A DNA stretch of 6,967 nucleotides from Chloroflexia bacterium (lineage in GTDB: Bacteria; Chloroflexota; Chloroflexia; Thermomicrobiales; JALYUS01). The stretch covers positions 1 to 6,967 of the forward strand of contig JAICIL010000239.1 in assembly GCA_025924435.1 (NCBI GenBank), given 5' to 3'. Both the position numbers and the translations under genes were made by a program. Position 1 is the stretch's first letter. Every line of letters starts with the position of its first letter. The notes beneath the pieces were generated by a model. That model was not told the DNA's origin. It saw only the letters and a list, made by a program, of their open reading frames with translations, and ran no database searches. Shown here one piece after another: positions 5,721-6,967 of this stretch.

Positions 5721-6967
5721 ATCCCCGGCGGGGGTCGTCGCGGAACCCCGGCTCGACGCGGGCGCGAGCGCCCCGGCGTCGAAGAGCCAGCGATTCGTCG
5801 AGAGGCCGCGCGAACTGAGCAGGCAGCGCAGGAATGTCCGCGTGACGGTGATCGCGCTGAAGAGGCTGACGAGCACGCCGATCAGGAGCGTGAGCGCGAA
5901 CCCGCGCACGACCGACGTGCCGGTGATGCCGCCGAAGACGTAGAGGATCAGGCAGGTGATGATCGTCGAGGCGTTCGAGTCGCGGATCGAGGGCCACGCG
6001 TGATCGAAGCCCGCGTCAATCGCGTTGCGCAGCGTGCGGCCCGCGCGTAATTCCTCTTTCATGCGCGCGAAGATGAGCACATTCGCGTCCACCGCCATGC
6101 CGATCGAGAGGATGAACCCGGCGATGCCGGCCAGCGTCAGGACGATGCCGAACAGTTTGAAGAGCGCGAAGGTGAGCACCGTGTAGACGCCGAGCGCGAG
6201 CACCGCGACGACACCCGGCAGGCGATAGAAGAAGATCATGAAGAAGGCGACCGCCGCGAGGCCGATCCCGCCCGCGATCAGGCTCTTGTTGATCGAATCC
6301 TGTCCGAGCGTCGGGCCGACGGTGCGCGTCTCGATCACATCGAGCGGCACCGCGAGGCGACCGGATTTCAGGACGACGACGAGGTCCTGCACCTGCGTGC
6401 GGTCCAACCCGTTGATCTCGCCGCTCTGGTCAATCCGGCTCTGGATCGTCGCGCTGTTGACGACGCGCTTGTCCACGATGACGTTCAAGAACTGGCCGAT
6501 GTGCGACGCCGTGTAATCGCCGAACTTGCTGGCGGCATCCGAGTTCAACTTGAAGCCGACGACGAGGTTGCCGCTCTGATCGGTCTGGGGGAACGCGTCC
6601 GCCAGGTCCTTGCCGGTGACAATCGTCTCATAGGTCGGCCCAGCGGGAGCGGTCGCGGTCGCGGATGCCGTCGCGGAGGCGCCCGGTGTGCCGCTCGCTT
6701 CCGGTGTGCCGCTCGTCCCGGCGGCCGCTGCCGCCGAACCCGACGGCGTACCGGCGGCGGACGATGCGGCCGCGCTCGCCGTGCCGACGGGCGTCGCCGT
6801 ACCTGCAGTTGTCGTCGTTGTACCGGCCGCCCCCGACGCACTCGCGGCAGTGCCGGACGCCGCAACCGAGGCGGCGGGCGTACCGCCCGGCGCGACCGTG
6901 CCGACCGACGGCGCCGTCGCCCCCGGCCCCGGAGTCGCGGTGGTGATCGGCGATCCGTCGGGGTTGA
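5718..6967 (-). CDS. secD: Protein translocase subunit SecD, 5'-truncated
   Basis: The last 415 residues of SecD, the partner of SecF in proton-driven late protein translocation. The frame stays open to the window edge with no start codon; the TTG at 6548 is internal. Visible order: a linker of about 109 residues made almost only of Ala, Thr, Gly, Ser, Pro and Val; the distal part of the periplasmic P1 domain from YETIVTGKDL (about 112-121) through SHIGQFLNVIVDKRVVNSA to LAVPLDVIETRTVGPTLGQDSI (about 205-225); then five membrane helices. The conserved proton-path helix reads SIGMAVDANVLIFARMKEEL, with the key Asp at about visible residue 293, and WPSIRDSNASTIIT follows. The C-terminal tail is Ser/Ala/Thr-rich. 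The gene is co-transcribed with secF, 12 nt downstream. The linker sits where SecD proteins vary between the two halves of P1, but it is unusually long and simple. Confidence 0.95.
   Translation of the reverse strand, partial: NPDGSPITTATPGPGATAPSVGTVAPGGTPAASVAASGTAASASGAAGTTTTTAGTATPVGTASAAASSAAGTPSGSAAAAAGTSGTPEASGTPGASATASATATAPAGPTYETIVTGKDLADAFPQTDQSGNLVVGFKLNSDAASKFGDYTASHIGQFLNVIVDKRVVNSATIQSRIDQSGEINGLDRTQVQDLVVVLKSGRLAVPLDVIETRTVGPTLGQDSINKSLIAGGIGLAAVAFFMIFFYRLPGVVAVLALGVYTVLTFALFKLFGIVLTLAGIAGFILSIGMAVDANVLIFARMKEELRAGRTLRNAIDAGFDHAWPSIRDSNASTIITCLILYVFGGITGTSVVRGFALTLLIGVLVSLFSAITVTRTFLRCLLSSRGLSTNRWLFDAGALAPASSRGSATTPAGD
6640..6967 (-). other. Low-complexity Ala/Thr/Gly/Ser/Pro linker within SecD
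   Basis: About 109 in-frame codons encode almost nothing but small residues. I see one Asp at the extreme N-terminal edge, one Glu, one Ile, and no Lys, Arg or aromatic residue until the Tyr just before the conserved TGKDL segment. It is predicted to be disordered and periplasmic. It may continue beyond the window edge. Confidence 0.8.
6683..6715. repeat. 15-bp direct repeat, 18-bp period, in the SecD linker
   Basis: CCGGTGTGCCGCTCG occurs at 6683-6697 and again at 6701-6715. The 18-bp spacing keeps frame and yields SGTPEA followed by SGTPGA in SecD. This points to growth of the linker by in-frame tandem duplication. Confidence 0.75.

Noticed and set aside
6546..6548. TTG as a start for a short 276-residue SecD
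   Set aside because: The frame continues upstream with conserved SecD residues (TGKDL to VVGFK); the TTG is an internal Leu.
1..6967. Mobile element, phage, toxin-antitoxin, CRISPR or defence system
   Set aside because: No transposase, integrase, spaced direct repeats, terminal inverted repeats or small paired genes were seen; all six genes have recognisable families.

Overview
This is a 7 kb stretch of GC-rich bacterial DNA that carries ordinary chromosomal genes. I see no tRNA, rRNA, CRISPR array, transposase or integrase. Two gene blocks converge on a short intergenic region at about 1279-1345.

Plus-strand block (1-1278): the 3' end of a glycine betaine/choline-type ABC transporter substrate-binding protein (OpuAC/OsmF-YehZ family, N-terminus outside the window), followed one base later by a complete DinB-superfamily protein with its histidine triad intact. 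From memory, both proteins look most like Acidobacteriota members; this is an impression, not a search result.

Minus-strand block (6967 down to 1346): in transcription order, secD (5' end outside the window), secF, a cation diffusion facilitator (CDF) metal exporter and hppA, a membrane-bound proton-pumping pyrophosphatase. secD and secF are tightly coupled, with the secF ribosome-binding site overlapping the secD stop codon. An 86-nt gap containing an inverted repeat separates secF from the CDF gene. A 185-nt gap separates the CDF gene from hppA; it holds a plausible promoter, a GC-rich hairpin and a T-tract that could form a terminator or attenuator. hppA ends at a good intrinsic terminator. 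The SecD, SecF and HppA sequences remind me of Chloroflexota/Dormibacterota-type proteins more than Acidobacteriota ones, and the minus-strand block appears somewhat richer in GC. The host may be a deep-branching soil-type bacterium with mixed affinities, or the join near 1.3 kb may mark transfer or a misassembly.

Functionally, the minus-strand block centres on the cytoplasmic membrane and proton motive force. HppA can build the gradient from pyrophosphate, SecDF uses it to finish protein export, and CDF exporters usually exchange metal for protons. The more unusual details are a long Ala/Thr/Gly/Ser/Pro linker inside SecD, a Glu in place of the usual His in the CDF transport site, the two structured leaders, and the heptamer repeats beside the hppA terminator. 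I found no clear evidence for a wholly new system.
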